Of a DNA stretch of 64,000 bases, positions 1-12,261 are shown in pieces. Within the stretch, counting starts at the first letter, position 1, and each line of letters opens with the position of its first letter. The DNA comes from Laguncularia racemosa (taxonomy: Eukaryota > Streptophyta > Magnoliopsida > Myrtales > Combretaceae). The notes below the pieces were generated by a model. That model worked only from the letters and a program-made list of their open reading frames with translations. It was not told where the DNA came from and searched no databases. Position numbers and translations under genes: made by a program. The stretch lies in NCBI GenBank assembly GCA_037954665.1, contig JBBMOL010000251.1, positions 682,001 to 746,000 on the forward strand, in the 5' to 3' direction.

Positions 1-1290
1 GTGTACTCTACAGGTAATGAGATGAAAGTTCAATTAATTCATTATTGTCTCCTTCTCTTGCTTAGCCCCTCTTCTTCATTCCTCGGTATTAACTGTTTTA
101 TTTTATTTATTTTATATTTTTGGCGTTGCAGAACATCTCAAGATTTCTTCTGGTGATTGGTAAACTACCTTAGACAAACTCGTAGTGCTCGAGAAATCAA
201 GGCAGCGGCTATCGAGATCATGGTTGGTGATTTGTAAATTCGCTTGGCAAAGGGCAAGAAAATCCCGGTTAATTCCCCAACAATTCCACTAGGCCTCAAG
301 ATTTCGCACTATTCTGTGTGCTCTCTCTCATCTTGTATAATTGTCGGCAGTATTCGAGTTCCAATCATCCAAGAACGGTACGCTTGGTCGAATTTTGAAC
401 GTTGCGCTACCGACAATTTGCTCGACCCCATCATCTTGTTCCTCTTGTATCCTTTTCTCTAAGTTTCTGTCAGTCCGTTGTTTGAGGTTCGTTAACTATG
501 TAGTTCAGCAATCAACATTCTCCTCCGATGACGCGCCGAGTTCGAAGCTTTGCTATATGAACCGACATAGTGTCTTTAGCGTTTGAAGAACTCGTGGATA
601 CGGTGTAGGATGCACATCACAAGTTTGAGCGAGACGCGGTAGCCACAACCTTCCGTTATCGCCTTTCCTACTCCTACTCACCTTCAACTTTCTTGCAAGT
701 GTTTGACTCTGTCAATTTAACTTGTTATCGTATCAGATCTTATCCGATCATGACTTGTAAACACCACCTTCTTCTTCTGATAGCAACATAACTTGGTTGT
801 GGTTCTTCATTCTGCATGCTATTTTTTTTTAGTTGTTTCTCTCTCCAGGTGACAAGAAATTTTCACAAGCAGAGGATAATCATGGATTCCATTCATATCA
901 GTGGATTGATCAGCCAAGTTTAGATCTTGTTGACAAAAGCGAGTTTGCTCGGCCACTGTAAAAGCCTCAACAAAAGGGAGTAACAACGTACTGCTTCTTC
1001 CTTAGTCCACACATTCTTCCTTAATCCTTTCTTTCTTAATTCGTTCATAGTTTTCTTTTTTCCTTGTTTTCTTGCTTTTCCGGAGCAATAGAAGAAACTT
1101 GTTTCACCACTAAGCCAATCAGAGTTGCCAAGAGATTAAACTTCTCGAGAGTGGCGGCAAACAAGCAATAGAAGAAACATTCTATTTTGTTTGCTTCATT
1201 GGTAAATTCTTGTAACTGGAACTCTCTTCATTCGCACTCATACAACAGATATATCATTTATTACATGTTCTTGTGACTGAGCTGAAATAT
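1..1290. other. unassigned non-coding sequence
   Basis: No convincing coding region, RNA gene or LTR end was recognised. The stretch is pyrimidine-rich in places (about 1015-1080). A 15-base word, AGCAATAGAAGAAAC, occurs twice about 80 bases apart (near 1085 and 1163). The short open frames here have no recognisable motif. It could be intergenic DNA or the far end of the retroelement to its right. Confidence 0.4.
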
Positions 1291-1305
1291 ATGTATGTCA
1301 CCATA

Positions 1306-2600
1306 TCAGTCTTGTCTTCCCTCTAGAGCTTTAAGATCAAACATGTATAGAGTATTTGGTTCTAACTTGGCATTAATGGCCAGTTGTGCAAATAGAATTA
1401 AGACCTCTATGGGCATTATTGTCTCGAATCCATATAATAAATAGAAGGGGGTTGCTTGAGTGGGACCTTGCTTAGATATCCTGTATACCCATAATATTAG
1501 TGGCATTTTGTTATGCTATTCTCTATGGTTTTCATTCACCATATGACTAAGCACTTTTAGAAGAGTCTTATTCATAGCTTCCTTTTGGCCATTTCCCTTG
1601 GTGTAGTAAGGTGTAGACTTCATATGATCAATGTTGCAGGAAGCCAACGGCTATCATATGTGCAAGTTGACGAAGGGCGTTCCATTATTCGAAATAATGC
1701 ACTTTGGGGATCCAAAGTGATAGATGATATGTTCTTTTGTAAATCTTACCACTACTGGTCTATAGCTTTCTTTAATAGGATTGCCCTTACCCACTTGGTG
1801 AAACATTCAGTGCCTACCAAGATCTAAATGCATCCCCTAGATGGTGGATGTATTAAATCTATCAAGTCAAATGCTCAAGTATGCAAAGGCCATGGAGTAG
1901 TCAAGCTATGTAGTGTAATAGTGGGAACATAGATTGCATCATCGTGTTGTTGGCATGCAACAGACTTCATGGAAAAATTGAAGGCATCATTTTCCATAGT
2001 AAGTCAGTAGTAACCTAAGTCCAATGGATGGTAGTACAACTTCCTTCCCCTTTAATGTTCCCCAACATTTTTAGAGTGGGCTTCAGCTAGTATAGTCTTT
2101 GTTTCGAAAGGTGTTATGCACCTAAGGGGTTTTCCTATGAATGATACCTTGTGCAGTTAGTCCTCATAAATAATGTACTTTCTTGCCTTGTGTTTTACTA
2201 GGTGAGCATTAGTGCTATTTATAGGTGAGATGTTATTCTTCAAATAGTCTATGTACGATTGCCTCTAATCACTGGCACTTGCCACAAAATTGCATTCTCT
2301 TTAATCAGGAAGCTTAGAGCATTTTAAGCAACTCATTTGTACTTAAGAAGCATCTTTAGCCATAGTTAGCCAATAAAATCCTATGCACTATATGCGGCGA
2401 TACAGTGATGGTCCTTTCTCTCCACACTAGATTTTGTGGCATTTGTTTAACTTCAAGCATGCTTATTTCACACAAATACATTGTGATAAGATGCCTTCTA
2501 GACCTTTAAAGTATAGGATGCCATTGATGCGATTGAAAATTTTCAAGGTTGCCACATAAGCAACATTATGATGCCCTAGCTATGCCTTGATGGGAGTGTG
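1306..2600 (-). pseudogene. Tat-lineage integrase remnant
   Basis: Only the end of the integrase is clear. Minus-strand 1506-1306 gives ISKQGPTQATPFYLLYGFET followed by IMPIEVLI, the conserved stretch after the catalytic core (normally TPTGETPFSLVYGTEAVIPVEI). The region 1520-2600 lies where the zinc-binding and core domains should be, but it is so broken that motifs can only be guessed. The frame is lost left of 1306 just after LKALEGRQD, so the polyprotein is truncated before its C-terminus. Confidence 0.65.
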
Positions 2601-2639
2601 CTAATTGTCTTGCACGTCCTCTTCTTCATCTAGCAATTG

Positions 2640-3140
2640 TAGGGTTGTACATGGGATGAACTTTTAGATGACTTGAATATTCAAACTGTTTTCTTCAGTT
2701 TTAATAGGAACTTTGGAGGCCAATGTTGTTAGTGCATTTAGATAATGGTTGGTTGATTGTTTGGTGTGCTTGCATCTCATTGAATTAAACTTGTTGACCA
2801 AAGATTGTACTGTAGCCCTATAAGGTGCTAGTGTTGGTTCTTTGAGAGCAAATTTTCCTTTAGTTTGCTTGATAATCAGGTTTGAATCACCATGGATGCA
2901 CAAGTGAGATGCTCTAGCATTTTACATGGAAATGAGTCTAAGTAGGAGAACCTCGTACTCAGCCTCATTATTGGTACAATGGAGGTCTAACTTAAATGAT
3001 AGTGGTATCACTTAGCCCTTAGGAGATGTCAGATTACCCTAACTCCTTGTCTAGTGTTAGTAGAGGAGCTATCAAATTGCACCTGCCATGCTCCATCTAA
3101 TTCTACCTTCATGGAGTCCTCATGGAACTTTATTGGGATT
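2640..3140 (-). pseudogene. second (archaeal-type) RNase H domain of Tat element
   Basis: On the minus strand, WQVQFDSSSTNTRQGVRVI (near 3090-3030) is the first beta strand with the catalytic Asp. The open stretch 2903-2664 then reads CIHGDSNLIIKQTKGKFALK, EPTLAPYRATVQSLVNKF and HYLNALTTLASKVPI. These match the GDSxLVIxQ, ALKEPxLAPYR and ADALATLAS motifs of the extra RNase H that plant Tat elements carry between RNase H and integrase. The last catalytic Asp (normally in ADALA) is Asn here (LNALT). The frame is interrupted between the two blocks. Confidence 0.8.
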
Positions 3141-3169
3141 GTATCTATGGTGTGAATCCCATGTATCAC

Positions 3170-3872
3170 GGGAATATGGGTTAGGAGGTTTGCTAGAGCT
3201 TGAGACTTAATAGCCTTAAGTGGCACGATTGTAATGTCAAAATCTGATAGGAGGAGCAACCATTTTGCAATCTATCCTGATAGGACCAATCATGATAGTA
3301 AGTATTTTATTCGTTTTAGAGTGAGTGATAAGGTTAACCTTATATGCTAAGAAGTAGTGGCACAACTTTTGTGTAGCAAATACTAGCACAAGATAGTACT
3401 TCTCATAAGCTAGGTAATTGACTTCACTTCCTTGGAGAGATTAGCTTAGGTAGTAGACATGTTGCTTCCCACCATTAAGTTCTTATGCTAGTAATGCCCT
3501 AATGGACTTGTCGGTAGATGTCAAGTAGAGGATCATTAGCAATCCTTTGATAAGCATTGTCATCGTTTGTGGGGAAGTGAGTATATCCTTTATCTTTTGA
3601 GTGATCTCCTCTTGTAATTGCTTCCACTTGAATAGTCTTCCTTTCTTCATGAGTTGTTGTAAGGAATGAGAGATCTTAGCTAGTGCAAGGATGAATTGCT
3701 TGACATAAGAGACTTTTCCCATAAACGTTCTTAATTCCTTCAAATTAGTGGGTGGGGGCATGGATCGTATAGATTGTACCTTTGCTATATTAACATTAAT
3801 CCCTTTTCTATGAACTACAATTCTAAGAGATTTTCTAGATGCTACACTAAAGATGCACTTTAAAGGATTCAT
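3170..3872 (-). pseudogene. Tat-lineage RT C-terminus and RNase H
   Basis: The open minus-strand segment 3872-3483 starts with MNPLKCIFSVASRK, then GINVNIAKVQSIRSMPPPTN and LKELRTFMGKVSYVKQFI. These match the RT thumb and connection (normally NPxKCxFGV, GIEVNPDKVKAI and LRSFLGKLNYIRRFI). The RNase H core follows but is degraded. Its end is visible at 3259-3180 as LLLSDFDITIVPLKAIKSQA followed by LANLLTHIP, the typical end of RNase H in this lineage. Frame changes fall around 3480. Confidence 0.75.
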
Positions 3873-4049
3873 GTGTAGCTTATATAATTGGCATTACTAA
3901 AAAATCTTCTGCAAATGTATCAGGTGATTGGGTACCCACCTTGATTTAATGACTATGTCATCAATAGTCTTCCATGAAATTGTGCATCATGTTGTGGAAG
4001 ATGGTGGTCATTGCTCTTTGATAAGTAGTTCTGCATTCTTAAGGCTAAA

Positions 4050-4680
4050 GGCATAACGGTATAGAAGAAATTTCCTATTAGTGTCCTAAAGACTTAGCAT
4101 CTTCAGCAGTCATCTCAATTTCATTGTAGCTGCTAAAACCATCCATAAATAAGAACAATTTATATCTTGCTATCACATCTACTAAAGTGTCAATTTTTGA
4201 TAGTGAGAAGTTATCTTTTAGGTAAACCTTGTTGAGATCACGAAAATCTATGCATACATATATCTGACCATTCTTTTTCCTTATTGGCACGATATTAGCT
4301 AACCATGTAGGGTGCTCAATTAGCTTTGTGAAGCTAGCTCGAGGAAACTTTTTGATTTCCTCTTTGATTTAGATTTCAACTTCTAGGTGGAGGATTCACT
4401 GTCTTTACTTCACTAGCTTAACTTTGGATGCAATGCTCTATTTGTGCCCTACTAGACTAGGGTCCAGTCTTAGCATTTCATCACAAGTCCATGCAAACAC
4501 ATTTTTATACTCCCTTAGCAATCTATTAGATGGAGCTTCAGTTCTTGCAAAAGACTTTTGCTAATAAAGATAGGTCTTGGAGACTTCCCTAGTCCCATTA
4601 GATCTAATTCTTCAATGTCCTTAGCTTAGGGCTTTAATTGATCATATATCTTTAGAGGGATAGGTTAGGCTTCTTATATT
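4050..4680 (-). pseudogene. Tat-lineage reverse transcriptase, N-terminal half
   Basis: The minus strand encodes the stretch just before the RT domain, where LLREYKNVFAW (about 4530) and MLRLDPSLVGHK (about 4470) match the usual plant gypsy sequence. Then come WLANIVPIRKKNGQIYVCID (about 4300-4240) and FRDLNKVYLKDNF, followed by LFLFMDGFSSYNEIEMTAED near 4140-4090. The last of these is the first RT palm motif, with its Asp kept (MDGFS). Frameshifts and a stop break the frame on both sides. The product would have copied element RNA into DNA inside virus-like particles. It cannot be functional now. Confidence 0.75.
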
Positions 4681-6569
4681 AGTATGGGATATAAACAAGA
4701 CAAGCAAGTTTTTTTGGATCCATCTTCATTAGATCCTGTAGACTGTCATAAGTAGTACACTCTTCGCCCATTAGGTCTAACAAAGCTTTCAATATCCTAG
4801 ATTTCTCTTCTCCTTTTCTTGCCTCCATAGGAGCCTCGAATTCTCCTCTTTTTTCTTTTGCTTCTCTTGAGTCTCTTCCTAGGTGGTTAGTGGTTTGTTA
4901 GAGGGTTTTACAATAACATTCTCTCCCTCTTTGGCATACTCATCAAAGAGTGTGGCCTTAGTGAAGTATGATTCATTATGCTCAAATGGGTTCTTTGTAG
5001 TGGAATGAATATGTTCTTCCCTTTCCAATGACTTTTGATGCACTGGTGTCATGTTGAGGGTATTAGATTGTGATTATGTAGCCACTTCCTTCTAATGAGA
5101 AGATGGTAGGATATGAGTACGTTGATCATGTGGAGCCCTGTATAGGGTCAACTTTAAAGTCTACATTGATATACCCTACTATGTTTATAGACACATTAGT
5201 GAAACTATTCACATAATAGTGTTTTTAGTAAAAGTATTATAGATTAACATATATCTACTAAAATATAATTGACTCATTCACAAAAATTTCTCTCTTTCCT
5301 TATACATTTTTTCATGAGTAACTAACATATTACACACATCTTTTCCCTCGTTCTAGGTTTACGTACCATTAACACATATTTACTAAAAAGTAATTTGATC
5401 CATTCATTCATCTAAATTTATTTTTCTTTTTTTTTTTCTATGCTTTTTCTGTAACGCCCTAGAACCTAGAGCACCATAGCCTACCACGTGTCACTACTAT
5501 CGAGCGACACGTTAAGGCTCTAAAACTTCAACATACTTCAAAACTTGCTTATATACATTATTCATTATACTACTATAACTATAATAAAATGAATGACTCA
5601 CAAATGAGTCATTCCAAATTTCATTATTTAATAGCCACAAAGTCCCTAGCTATAATCTATATCCAGAATTTCAATTTAACAATAAAACATCAATTTACAA
5701 TAATTTAAAATTCTTGTCACTCTTCCTCTACATAGTAATAGTGTTCTCTTCCCATCTTATCCATGTAATGTCCCACCAAGTTTCCATTCTCATCATACTC
5801 TAGTTGTTCATCATTTTTGCTTGTAGCTAAAAAAAAAAATGTAAGAAGGGGGGGTGAGCCTAAGCTTAGTATGTGAGTACCACACCCACATGTGCATGAC
5901 ACACTATTAATATCACATGCATATATGCAACATTTATCCACAACTCATTCACAATTCAATTTACACATCAATACCAAAATGAATTATCACACATAGGGGT
6001 ACTCATGAACCCAGTATACACAACATTTATCATGGTGGGAACTACCTCTACGGGCCCCATCTAACCTTAATGGGAACTACCACTACAGGCCCCATCTAAC
6101 CCTAATCTACCTCAAATCATTTCAATACATGATTCTACTAGAGACAATGCAGTAAGGTGCCCCCTAAGGATCTGTCACTACGGACCCCTAGGCCGAGCCA
6201 AGCACAAGCAACATATTTCATTCCATTCACATAACATTGTGTTACTTCATGATACCACATAATTCACATTATATCCCAGCATTTCATTATTTCATATGCA
6301 ATTCATTAGATAGCTTCCTAGTAGTTACATACAACAAACAAAGTAAACACATACATAGAATCCTAGCCTTACGCACTTCTTGTCCTAAACTTAAGCTAAG
6401 TCGATATCTATATAATCAACACATTAATCTTAGCATTAATCCTACATAACAAAACTCTCTTAATTCCTCTTATTCTATTAAGTCATCTAAGGTTTTACTA
6501 ATTGTTTTGGTTATGTGGAACTTGGTTAATTAAGAAGATAATTTTATATATAATAATGTTCATCACTTA

Positions 6570-6975
6570 ATACGGCCATGTTGGAGGTCGTGTTGCTCAA
6601 CATGGGCTAGCACACAACCGTGTTAGGGTTCGTGTATTTCTTAGTGAGATTTAGCTTCAACACGGTTGGAACACGATCATGTTGAGAGGCCGTGTTTCTC
6701 TTAATTCAACATGGTCGAAACATGACCTTGTATCTCTTAGCATGACTTTTGGACTCAACATGGTCGAAACACGACCGTGTTGGGAGGTTGTGTTCTTCTT
6801 ATTTCAACACGAGGATAACACGACCATGTTGGATGGTCGTGTATCTCTTTGGACACTTTGTAATTCAACACGGTTGAAACACGACTGTGTTGAGGACCGT
6901 GTATCTCTTGGTATACCTAAGTAAATTAACATGAGAGCAACATGATCGTGTTGGATGGTCGTGTACCCCTCGGTT
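6570..6975. repeat. palindromic ACACGACCGTGTTG minisatellite inside LTR
   Basis: About seven imperfect units of 50-65 bases each contain a pair of inverted arms, such as CAACACGG...ACACGACCGTGTTG, followed by GTCGTGT and a TCTCTT(T/G)G spacer. The units can fold as hairpins and are rich in CpG within an otherwise AT-rich LTR. Comparable arrays sit at 11390-11730, 18120-18420, 23350-23750 and 57480-57950. Confidence 0.8.
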
Positions 6976-7367
6976 CATTTTTCAAACCCTTATTTTTCTA
7001 CCCTTAATTCGTCCAATCTCCTCATTTCCTACTACTAAGTTTAAGTAGATCCAATCATACGTATTATAATCTCTTACTTGATTTGAATTTCGCTCGAAAT
7101 TCCCAATCTAATCACTCCCATGCTTAGTCAATCCATCCTCTAGTTTGATTTCTATGAACAACCAAATGGATTTTGTCGGTGAGTCCCCTCTTAATAAAAT
7201 ATGCATTGAAATGATTAAAACCATACCTTTTTGCTTTGTTGTGCTATGTCCTTAGATTTGCTCTAGGTTTTCTTGAAGAGACTCTCTCTCCCATTCTCTC
7301 TTTTTGTATCTCTAGACGGCTATTGTGAAAATGTGCAGAAAAGAAAGGAGAACCCTAGGTCATTTTC

Positions 7368-7392
7368 ATATATATATATATATATATATATA
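7368..7392. repeat. (TA)n microsatellite
   Basis: About twelve perfect TA dinucleotides lie near the end of the solo LTR. Confidence 0.95.
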
Positions 7393-7514
7393 GTCCCGTT
7401 TAAAAAGACAAAACTACCCTTGTCCCATATGTTCATTTACAACCTTACCATTTGTCATATTTTTATACATATATCTATTTATTTATATAAAAATATAACA
7501 TGTATTACATTTTC

Positions 7515-9244
7515 TTTCTTTCCTTTTTCTTTTTTAATTAATGTTGTGTAGCATTTTAAATAATGCAAAATGTAGAGATACATCAAGTTCTTCAATTAGT
7601 TTGGCAAGGAGGTCAGTGATGCACGAGAAGAAGTGAAAGATATGTATACATACAAAAAATGAATTTGAACTTTTTTTTCAAGTAAAATATTGAATTAACC
7701 AGTGAAATTGATGCTTGGGATCTTTTGATTATATAATTTTAATATTTTTTTATCTAAACTTTTTAGTAAAACCTTCATCAATTACACCCTGATGTAACTT
7801 ATATTTTTTGCTTTGTTTCAATTCTATTTTATGTTTAAAATTAGGAAAAAGGGGCATGTACATAATTTGTTCTGATTACATGAATTTTTAATATGATCTC
7901 TTCTTATTATATAGTAACATAAAGCACATATTAAATATAAGATCCCCAAGTCTTAGTTAGTACTAAAATAATTTATATATTTTTCTTAAGCAAAAGTTAT
8001 ACTTTAAATTTTAGTTTTCTTTTAAATAGATATTTTATATCATTTAAAATTTGTATTTTCATCACTCTAATTGCATAAAATCTCAACTTGAAACTAAAAT
8101 ATTATTTAATCAATATGTTTATCAATTTATATATATATTTATAAGGTTCCATATGATTTTGTTTTTCTCTTTACAATCAATATTATTTATATTATTTAAG
8201 CAGCTGAATATACTTTTGATGTCTTACATATATTAAAAATATACTTTCAATTTATATATAACTCTGTACCACATAATGCCCCACCTCTTTTCCACTTTCC
8301 ATATTCCACGTGTAGCTGTTACTTGAAATAACCGAAGTGTTTCCTTTTCTTTTTTTTGTTTTCACGTTCATCTCCCACATCCCACCATTCGATAGTTTCT
8401 CCTTCTTTTCCACTATCGTTTGTAGTTTTTACGACTATATCATGCCTGTTTCTTACAACTTGCCTTCACTTCATTTGATAGTTTCATACCAGAAAATGAT
8501 GAAAAGAAGGAAAGACTAATATGAGAGATGCTTGGGGCCAACAACTGGAGGTTAACTTATCAAAGGGGGTTGGTGTTAAATAATGAAAGTGTTAGAAATG
8601 GAAGCACCATTTGGTAGCTGCCTTTGTCCATTTGTCGATCCTTCGTTACTCTTACGGCTTTCAAGTTATTTATTTCCATGAGTTTGTAATTTTTGGCATT
8701 TATCAGCGATTGCTGTTGGAACAAAGGAACCAGGAATCATACTGTCTTATTAATTTACTTAATCGTCTTCATATCACAGCCCTTTCCATATGCTAATATT
8801 ATTTTACTTTTTTCGTTATTGTTTATGGTCTCTAGTTGCATCCAACTTATTGTCATCATAATATATTAAGACCAACCGATTTTATTATTTTGGTTCCTTT
8901 TTTTATTTTTTATTTTTATGCTGTCAAGCCTCGGTTGATCTTAATTTGAAACTTGCATCTCTCTCTTTATTGTTCAATGCCCAACTATTAATTTCATTTG
9001 TTAACTCTTGCCTAAATTACTATACACCTAAACAGCTCCAATGAATCAAAAGGAAGATAGTATAAGAGAAATAAAGTACGTCAAAATTCTTCAATTGATT
9101 TGGCAAAGAAAAATTAGTGATGCATGGATGATCATGCTCCTTTTTCCTTCAATGTTTTGTTATTTACTATCGTTTGGGTTAGAAAAATAGAAGCCATCTT
9201 TGGATAAAAAATGAAGAACTCCACCTGTAAGACAAATTGGACAT
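7515..9244. other. unassigned AT-rich stretch with a diverged direct repeat
   Basis: No gene or mobile-element end was recognised. One feature stands out: about 50 bases near 7575-7624, containing TTCTTCAATTAGTTTGGCAA and later AGTGATGCA, recur in diverged form near 9075-9123. This could mark an old LTR pair, a deleted insertion or a local duplication. The short open frames have no known motif. Confidence 0.4.
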
Positions 9245-9439
9245 TTTTTTTTTTCTTTTGGCAAAAAGAATGCTACCATCAACATAACAAGTTTAGCACT
9301 ACCGCTTACCCACAGGTCAAGAGGGCGGCATTCAAATAGCTAACAAGAAAACAGACAAAGGGGATGAGAGACTGAAATCTTTATAAATCATACTCATCCG
9401 CTTTTTACCCTAGGATGCAACCCAGTTAGCACTAGCATG

Positions 9440-9810
9440 AGCTTTTCACTTAAAAGTTTATAAAGGAAAATAAAAAAAATTATTTCTTAAAGATAAAATG
9501 TCTTTAACCAAAGGCCTAGCTCTCTAAGAAGATTTAGCTAAATCATTAAGGCTATTAGAAACTAAAGAATTATCAGTTTCAACATAGATTTTTTCCCAGT
9601 TCACATCAACGGGATGAGAAATTGTAGCTTTTATTGCAGTTGCTTCCACATATTCTACATCCAACACATTCAAAGTGTTGCTTTTTGCAAAGACAAGAAT
9701 GGTTTTATTATCTCAAGAGACAAAACCAATCCTAGCTTTGTTCAATTTGAAATCCATAGCTTTGTCGCAATTTATTTTGATCACTTTCAGCTCAAGTTTT
9801 GTCCATACTT
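9440..9810 (-). pseudogene. RNase H-like domain at LINE ORF2 C-terminus
   Basis: The minus strand reads VWTKLELKVIKINCDKAMDF, then ARIGFVS, a stop, and DNKT. It continues EVEATAIKATISHPVDVNWE-like sequence, here VEYVEATAIKATISHP, with KIYVETDNSLVSNSLND after that. The INCD, EATAIKA and VETDN blocks carry the Asp, Glu and Asp of the plant RVT_3 RNase H-like fold. One in-frame stop lies after GFVS and another after AKSS. A stand-alone plant RNase H-like gene is a less likely alternative, because the zinc-binding module lies directly upstream. Confidence 0.65.
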
Positions 9811-10079
9811 CATCCACTTTATCTTCCTACACCAAAGAATTAGGAGCAAGATGTTTAATAGAGGTCAATTCATGGATTCTCCCTATCAATGTTGTTGGGG
9901 TTGGAGAAAGATTTTGAAAAACACACCCATTTTTGTGTTTTCGAATGAACCACAGAATCACCATTATTTTTTCTAGAGACAATTTCTAATCAAGAACTAG
10001 TGAAGCAAGTCCCTTTATTTCCCTCATAATCCATGTTTCTATTCTAGAGACCTCATGTAACTCTTCTACCTTACCAACA

Positions 10080-10300
10080 ACAATAAACTAGATGGCTTTT
10101 ATCTAGCTACAATGTAGTAGTAAATGTTCCACATTGCCCTCATGTCCACAAAAATTGCATGTTGTTGGTCTTCTTAATTTTCTTTTGTACAAATTGCTAT
10201 TTGTAGCCAAACTATTAGTACATGCCTTCCAAACAAAGTGCTTCATTTTTTGTAGACATTGGAAACCCTAAATTTACTTCCAATGTTTATGATCACATTT
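10080..10300 (-). pseudogene. LINE reverse-transcriptase zinc-binding domain fragment
   Basis: Minus-strand translation gives KMKHFVWKACTNSLATNSNL, then YKRKLRRPTTCNFCGHEGNV and EHLLLHC. This is the usual W(R)xxxNxLxTxxNLxxRx...CxxCxxxxExxxHLLxxC signature of the RT-associated zinc-binding domain of plant LINEs. Cys, Cys and His residues are present. A stop follows directly. It would have been part of LINE ORF2. Confidence 0.7.
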
Positions 10301-10309
10301 GAAGCTAGT

Positions 10310-12246
10310 TGTAACACCTTTGGAACCTAGGGCATTACTGCTCGCCGTATATCTTTACTAGGTAAGGACACATTAAGGCTCTTAACCTTACTTTGATACC
10401 GTTTAATTCTATAATTCCTATAAGCCACAATCATATGAATCCTATACTTTCAACATACATCCTATATAAAATTTCAAACTCTTGAAAAACAATCTTAATA
10501 CATCAATTCAAATCACTTAAAATATTTAACTATTCTAACTCTCAAATTCTCAAATTCAATACAAGTCTCATCACAGTTCAAAGGCTTCAAGTAATAAACC
10601 CACACTTAATCGCCATAATAATAATAGTAATCTTCATCCTCTCTTTCCTGTACATTCAGCCTTATGACCTCTTCATGATTAGTGTTTCCCTCTATGCCTA
10701 CATCTAAAAACAAATATCTCTAAGGGGTGAGCTAATGCCCAGTACGTATAACCAACAAACACATATGCATTATCAAACATGAACTAAATCACATACATTT
10801 ATGCAGATATTAAACATCATACAACGGGTTCTTGTTTTACTTAAGTCCACAAAACACCAATAAGGTACTTATAACCTTGTGAAACACATATAAATCCTTA
10901 ATCCATAATACGATGTTGGGAACTGTTACTATAGGTTCAACACCCATAAGTCCTTAAATCTTAAATCTTAATTAACCCAGATCATTTCTAAGCATGACTT
11001 CACTAGGGACAACATCACACAAGGATTATTGGGGTACCCCTTAGGGATCTACCACTATGGGCCCATAAGCTAAACCAAGCACATATAATAAGCAACTTAA
11101 ACCAAACTTAATGTAGTCTATTTAACTTAATCCAATTTGCAACTATCTTAATAATTACAAACAAAAACAAAGGTTACATGTACCTGGAGAAGTGTTCTTA
11201 AGCTTGACTTATTCCAGACTATGTGTTAAGCTATCATCTATAAAAAGGTAAAGAACTTACTTTTAGTACGAATCTAGCTTTCTCAATTATACTCACTTGA
11301 TCATTATTGGACTACTTATCTTTCTTTATTGATCTTCCTAGGGTTTTACTGGATGTCGATGTTGCATGGAACCACGTTTAGTTAGAAATTATGTTGTGTA
11401 ACAAAGTGTTTCTCAATATACAATCATGTCGTAGGCTATGTACTTTGGCATTGTTAGATATACGGTCGTGTATAATGGTTGTGTATCTTTCTATGTGTTT
11501 TGCATTTTTGGCGTGCCTAGGTACACGATCCTGTAGTTGGCTATGTACTTTTCTATGTAATTTGGTATTTTGGCACGCCTAGGTATACGGTTGTGTAGAT
11601 GGCCGTATACCTTTCTATGGATATTTCAACATGCCTAAGTACATGGGCATGTCATTTTCCCGTGTACCTTTTTGTACACAATGCATATTTTTGCATGGGC
11701 AAGTATACGAGTGTGTGCTTGATCGTATATTATGCTGTTCTTCATAAAGCCTTTTTCTTCTTTTTCAATTCATTCCTAATTATGATTTCTCTAATCTTAA
11801 GCTTAATTGGATCCTAAAATTTGTAAATTCTAATGAATTATGCGGGTTAGGTTACTTTCTTGTCTAATTTCATGATTTAAACCCCTAATTGCTCGCTCCA
11901 ATGCTCATTTTACCTCTTTCTTGATTTAAATTCTAATGAACCATGTAATGGAGTTCATTAAATTCCTTAATTCTAGCATCAAATATAATGAATTACCTAA
12001 TGAAATCGGGTTAGTTCCATATTGTTGTTCGCTAAGTCGCCTTAGGATTTCCTTGTTTCAGAGAGTGTTTCTTATTCAATCACTATGTAAATGGAAAAAG
12101 AGAGGAGAACTAGGTCAAACTTAGGTTTATATACCCATTTGTAAAAAGACCAAATTACCCCCTATCTCTTATTATAATTACACTTTTGACCTTAGCTCTT
12201 TTTTATAATAAATATTAAATGAACGTAAAGTTTTTGGATATTTACA
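10310..12246 (-). repeat. 3' LTR of the Tekay-type element
   Basis: It starts TGTAACACC and ends GGATATTTACA, and is directly followed by CT-rich TTCTCTCTCCCTTA, which on the minus strand is the polypurine tract. It is homologous along its length to the solo LTR at 5450-7509. An array of GTCGTGT/ACACGAT-type inverted words lies at about 11390-11730, decayed compared with the one in the solo LTR. Confidence 0.75.
11390..11730. repeat. decayed palindromic minisatellite in LTR
   Basis: Repeated GTCGTGTA/TACACGAT-type words with TTTCTATG and TTTTGGCA(T/C)GCCTAGG spacers, about six units of roughly 60 bases. The inverted arms are weaker than in the 6570 array, mainly through C-to-T and G-to-A changes. 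Confidence 0.65.
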
Positions 12247-12260
12247 TTCTCTCTCCCTTA
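12247..12260 (-). other. polypurine tract
   Basis: On the minus strand, TAAGGGAGAGAGAA abuts the 3' LTR. It is the expected priming site for plus-strand DNA synthesis. Confidence 0.7.
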
Positions 12261-12261
12261 T

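Larger units (their letters stand above)
1291..5150 (-). mobile_element. decayed Ty3/gypsy element, Tat lineage, pol remnant
   Basis: Read on the minus strand, the fragment keeps the domain order RT, RNase H, a second RNase H, integrase, all broken by stops and frameshifts. A second (archaeal-type) RNase H between RNase H and integrase is the known mark of the Tat group of plant Ty3/gypsy elements. No LTRs, primer-binding site or polypurine tract were found, so both ends are missing. The decay is heavy compared with the elements at 32512 and 38702, so this is one of the older layers. Confidence 0.8.
5450..7509 (-). mobile_element. solo LTR, Tekay/Del-type Ty3/gypsy
   Basis: The LTR starts TGTAACGCCC and ends TATTACA. 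It is flanked by the same 5 bases, TTTTC, at 5445-5449 and 7510-7514. The right-hand flank carries no internal retroelement sequence, so this is a solo LTR left by recombination. It matches the LTR at 10310-12246 in its first 80 bases, in the GGGGTGAGC block near 5851 and in the block of precursor-type sequence around 6130-6200. The strand is given by that homologue, whose internal region lies to the right in reverse orientation. The duplication falls in a T-rich stretch, so it is slightly weaker evidence than the others. Confidence 0.75.
9245..10309 (-). mobile_element. LINE (L1-type) 3' remnant
   Basis: The minus strand ends, at left, in a run of A (poly-T on the plus strand, about 9244-9256), as expected for a retroposed 3' end. 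Upstream it encodes the zinc-binding module and the RNase H-like module that close many plant LINE ORF2 proteins. The LTR starting at 10310 cuts the element off on its 5' side. The coding part has stops and frame changes, so it is dead. Confidence 0.65.

Noticed and set aside
6570..6975. Possible CRISPR-like array
   Set aside because: Units are palindromic but spacers are similar to each other and not unique. The setting is a plant LTR and no cas genes are present.
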